Positions 6,040 through 7,850 of a DNA stretch of 7,850 bases are shown here, piece after piece. The notes beneath the pieces are model-generated. The model was given only the letters and a program-made list of their open reading frames with translations. It ran no database searches and had not been told where the DNA came from. A program made the position numbers and the translations under genes. The DNA comes from Planctomycetota bacterium (GTDB lineage Bacteria > Planctomycetota > UBA8742 > JACQVU01), in the NCBI GenBank assembly GCA_016209585.1, contig JACQVU010000456.1, positions 1 through 7,850 on the forward strand, in the 5' to 3' direction. Numbering within the stretch: position 1 is the first letter of the stretch; each line of letters opens with the position of its first letter.

Positions 6040-6046
6040 GGCATCA

Positions 6047-6050
6047 CCTT
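6047..6050 (-). promoter_or_regulatory. Shine-Dalgarno AAGG of the aldolase
   Basis: AAGG on the minus strand lies seven bases before ATG 6039 and settles the start against the in-frame TTG at 6108. Confidence 0.55.
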
Positions 6051-6079
6051 GTCCAGTTGTCAGTCGGCGGCAACGCCCT

Positions 6080-6108
6080 ACCATACCCCCCCTGACCGCC
6101 GCGGACAA
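6080..6108 (-). promoter_or_regulatory. Candidate promoter of the aldolase-to-queC operon
   Basis: On the minus strand TTGTCC (6108-6103) and TATGGT (6085-6080) are separated by 17 bases; each matches four of six consensus positions. The predicted start near 6073 gives a leader of about 35 bases before the aldolase ATG. A run of Gs lies in the spacer. No promoter as good was seen between the five genes. Confidence 0.4.
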
Positions 6109-6244
6109 CCGGCAAACGGGGGGCTTGGGGCGGGTGGCCGGGAGCGTGAGCGACCGGTGCGGCGCGGCCGTACGTGATTCGCCGCGCGAAGCGCCTCACG
6201 GCGAGTCGCTGGTGACCGCGCGGTTGACCCGGCGGTTTTCGGGC

Positions 6245-6273
6245 TTGCATCGGGATCGGCGCGCTCCCAGAAT
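6245..6273 (+). promoter_or_regulatory. Weak promoter candidate for the nrdD-like gene
   Basis: TTGCAT (6245-6250) and CAGAAT (6268-6273) are separated by 17 bases; matches are three and four of six. A better -35-like hexamer, TTGACC at 6224-6229, has no good -10 partner. If this promoter is used, the start near 6280 places the palindrome cluster just downstream of it. Confidence 0.2.
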
Positions 6274-6293
6274 CTTTCGGTCAACGCCCGGCC

Positions 6294-6324
6294 GCGTGAT
6301 CACGATCGTGGACGCGCGATCACG
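6294..6324. promoter_or_regulatory. Putative operator: overlapping palindromes and 20-bp-spaced direct repeat
   Basis: CGTGATCACG (6295-6304) and CACGATCGTG (6301-6310) are perfect overlapping 10-bp palindromes. GCGTGATCACG (6294-6304) recurs as GCGCGATCACG (6314-6324), ten of eleven bases identical with an exact 20-base period, about two helical turns. The arrangement fits cooperative binding of a dimeric regulator on one face of DNA. It does not resemble the AT-rich NrdR box. It lies 59 bases upstream of the nrdD-like ATG. Confidence 0.4.
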
Positions 6325-6382
6325 GCGGCGGGCGCCGCGGCGCGGTGGGGCCGTCTTCGGACGGCGGCGCCAGGTTGGGGGC

Positions 6383-7850
6383 ATGGCGATTCGAGAGATT
6401 CGCAAGCGCGACGGCCGCCGGGAGCCGTACGACGAGACCAAGATATCGGGAGCCATCTTCCGCGCGGCCGTGAGCGCGGATGAGGCCCCGGGCGACGCCA
6501 AGACCATCGCCAACGAGGTCGCGGCCGCCGTCACGGTCTTTCTCAACAACCGGTATCGCGCCACCGATGAGGTGACCAACGAAGACATCCACCGCATGGT
6601 GGAGAACGTGCTCACCGCGCTCTCCAAGGCGCCGGTGGCGCGCGCCTATACCCGCCACCGCGCCGCGAAACAGGGAGGGCGCGGCGGGGCGCCCGCGGCC
6701 GTGTCGGCCGAGCGGAACAGATCACCCGACGCGAGGCCGCGCGCGACGGCTCGTGAGGCGCCAGCGCCCGGCGCGCGGCCATCGTCGTCCGGCGAGAGCG
6801 GCGGCGGCGGCGGTGGCGGCGACGCGCCGGAAAGCGACGCGATGGAGGCCGCGGCGCCGCGCAAGGCGGGGGGATCGCCGGCGTCGGGGATCATCGTGGA
6901 GTCCGACACGCGGGGGAGCGCGTTCGACTGGGACACCGGGCGGATCGCGTCGGCGCTGGTGCGGGAGGCGCGCCTGTCGGTGGAGGTGGCGCGCCACGTG
7001 GCGGCCATCGTCGAGCAAAAGGCCGCCATGCTGGGCCTCGCGCGCATGCGCACGGCGCTGGTGCGCGAACTGGTCGACAGCGTGCTGGTGGACCTGGGTT
7101 TCGGCCGCCAGCGCGAGGCGCAGGCTGTCATCGGCGTGCCGAAGTTCGACCTGGAACGGCTGCTCTTCCCCGACCAGTCCGGCGGCCATCCGGAGCCGCC
7201 CGCGCCCGCCATCGCCGGGAGCGTGCTGCGGCAATACGCGTTGCAGGAGGTCTTCACCGCCGACGTGGCGCGCGAACACCTGGCCGGCGCGTTGCACATC
7301 CACGGCCTGGAGGCGATCGACCGGCTGTACGCGGCCACCGTGCCGCTCGCCGCGCTGGCGGCGCGCCAGGGCGACCCCCACGCCTTCCTGACCGACGTGG
7401 CCGCGCTGCACCGCGAGATCTCCGGCCGCGTGCATCACCGCGTACGCTATCCCGCCGCCAACTTCTTCCTCGCCGCGCGGCTGGATCGCGCCGACGACGC
7501 CGGCCTGCGCCGGGAGGCTGAACGGTTCCTGAGCCTCTTCCTGGCTGACGGGGAGCCGGACGCCCGGCAGCCGGCCGTGACCATTGGGGTGCGCGCCACG
7601 CCCCCCGCGGCCCTGGCGCGCGCGCCGGTTGGCCGGGCGGGTGGCGGAAGCGGCGACGAGACTTACGGCGAGGTGGCGGATCGGGCGCACCTGGTGGCGC
7701 TGGGGTTCATCGACGCCGTCCGCGCGCTGGCCGGAGCCGGCGCGCATCGGCTGCCGGCGATTGAGGTGACGATCACCCCGGACAGTTTTAAGCGGCTTTC
7801 CGAGTCCGATCTGGTTCGCGCCGCGGCGGCCGCGGCCGCGGAGACGGGGG
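6383..7850 (+). CDS. nrdD: Divergent class III ribonucleotide reductase (NrdD)-like protein with two ATP-cones, partial
   Basis: An open frame of at least 489 codons continues beyond the right edge. Residues 8-28 (KRDGRREPYDETKISGAIFRA) start a typical ATP-cone, the nucleotide-sensing regulatory domain of reductases, extending to about 93. Residues 97-168 are a Gly/Ser/Pro/Ala-rich linker with a seven-glycine run. Residues 169-243 have the second-cone helices (FDWDTGRIASALVREA, TALVRELVDSVL), but KRDG is replaced by ESDTRG. VPKFDLERLLF (252-262), YALQEVFTADVAREHLAGALHIHG (285-308) and an IEVTITPD segment (460-467) match the early NrdD body. NrdD makes deoxynucleotides anaerobically using a glycyl radical and cysteine thiyl radical. 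Here H-x-H-D is H-x-H-G, the usual nearby Cys is absent, and there is no Cys in the visible part; the C-terminal glycyl radical site is outside. Start ATG 6383 fits the cone but has only a weak AGG ribosome site. An inactive or repurposed paralogue is possible. Confidence 0.75.
   Translation, partial: MAIREIRKRDGRREPYDETKISGAIFRAAVSADEAPGDAKTIANEVAAAVTVFLNNRYRATDEVTNEDIHRMVENVLTALSKAPVARAYTRHRAAKQGGRGGAPAAVSAERNRSPDARPRATAREAPAPGARPSSSGESGGGGGGGDAPESDAMEAAAPRKAGGSPASGIIVESDTRGSAFDWDTGRIASALVREARLSVEVARHVAAIVEQKAAMLGLARMRTALVRELVDSVLVDLGFGRQREAQAVIGVPKFDLERLLFPDQSGGHPEPPAPAIAGSVLRQYALQEVFTADVAREHLAGALHIHGLEAIDRLYAATVPLAALAARQGDPHAFLTDVAALHREISGRVHHRVRYPAANFFLAARLDRADDAGLRREAERFLSLFLADGEPDARQPAVTIGVRATPPAALARAPVGRAGGGSGDETYGEVADRAHLVALGFIDAVRALAGAGAHRLPAIEVTITPDSFKRLSESDLVRAAAAAAAETG

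Larger units (their letters stand above)
6040..6382. other. Divergent intergenic region between aldolase operon and nrdD-like gene
   Basis: This 343-base gap holds the minus-strand promoter candidate near the aldolase, a weak plus-strand promoter candidate at 6245-6273, an inverted repeat GTTGACC (6223-6229)/GGTCAAC (6279-6285) and the palindrome cluster at 6294-6324. The open frames across it are short, Arg/Pro-rich and lack starts with ribosome sites, so I see no gene. No tRNA or other recognisable RNA was found. Confidence 0.5.

Noticed and set aside
5059..6177. 372-residue plus-strand open frame antisense to the aldolase
   Set aside because: It is a GC-rich shadow frame dominated by His, Val, Arg and Gly with no recognisable domain; the minus-strand frame shows clear aldolase motifs.
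6044..6284. Two short minus-strand open frames (6044-6250, 6078-6284) upstream of the aldolase
   Set aside because: Arg/Pro-rich translations, no ribosome site and overlap with the promoter candidate; they are more likely non-coding.
6722..7747. 341-residue minus-strand open frame opposite the nrdD-like gene
   Set aside because: Biased Arg/Ala/His composition and no motifs; the plus-strand frame carries ATP-cone and NrdD signatures.
1..7850. CRISPR array, tRNA or rRNA genes
   Set aside because: No regularly spaced repeats with spacers, no tRNA T-loop pattern and no conserved rRNA segments were seen by eye.

Overview
The window comes from a GC-rich bacterium; by eye most of it looks close to 70% G+C, with strong G/C preference at third codon positions. 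It carries a bacterial-type PheS, a DhnA-type class I aldolase and a class III (anaerobic) ribonucleotide reductase-like protein with ATP-cones. This mix suggests a bacterium able to live anaerobically, possibly from the Planctomycetota or a similar deep lineage, but no marker here fixes the taxonomy.

Layout from left to right. Positions 1-141 are one end of an insertion sequence, most likely of the IS66 family: a terminus beginning GTAA on the minus strand, an AT-rich leader with a perfect hairpin, and the first 20 codons of a transposase running off the left edge. The element has inserted into a minus-strand AAA ATPase gene (142-928 or 142-1003), cutting it just after the ABC-type signature. 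That gene is less GC-rich than the rest of the window and looks like acquired accessory DNA. A short divergent region follows, and then an unlisted 32-codon plus-strand gene (1139-1237) with a good ribosome site, a plausible promoter and a single predicted membrane helix.

Positions 1250-6039 hold a tight minus-strand array of five genes, read right to left: a DhnA-type fructose-bisphosphate aldolase, a secreted M28 zinc aminopeptidase with a proline-rich repeat tail, pheS, a short-chain dehydrogenase/reductase and a QueC-like PP-loop enzyme. Spacings run from a 4-base overlap to 54 bases, so a single operon from a promoter near 6080-6108 is likely. The genes do not form one obvious pathway. 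pheS lacks its usual partner pheT, and queC lacks other queuosine genes.

From 6040 to 6382 lies the divergent regulatory region between the aldolase operon and a plus-strand gene. It contains overlapping 10-bp palindromes and an 11-base direct repeat with an exact 20-base period. From 6383 to the right edge an uninterrupted plus-strand reading frame of at least 489 codons encodes an NrdD-like protein: one intact-looking ATP-cone, a long low-complexity linker, a second degenerate cone and the start of the reductase body. This body is unusual: it has no cysteine in the visible part and has lost the aspartate of the H-x-H-D motif. This divergent gene, the IS66-like insertion into the ATPase and the 32-residue membrane protein are the points most worth following.
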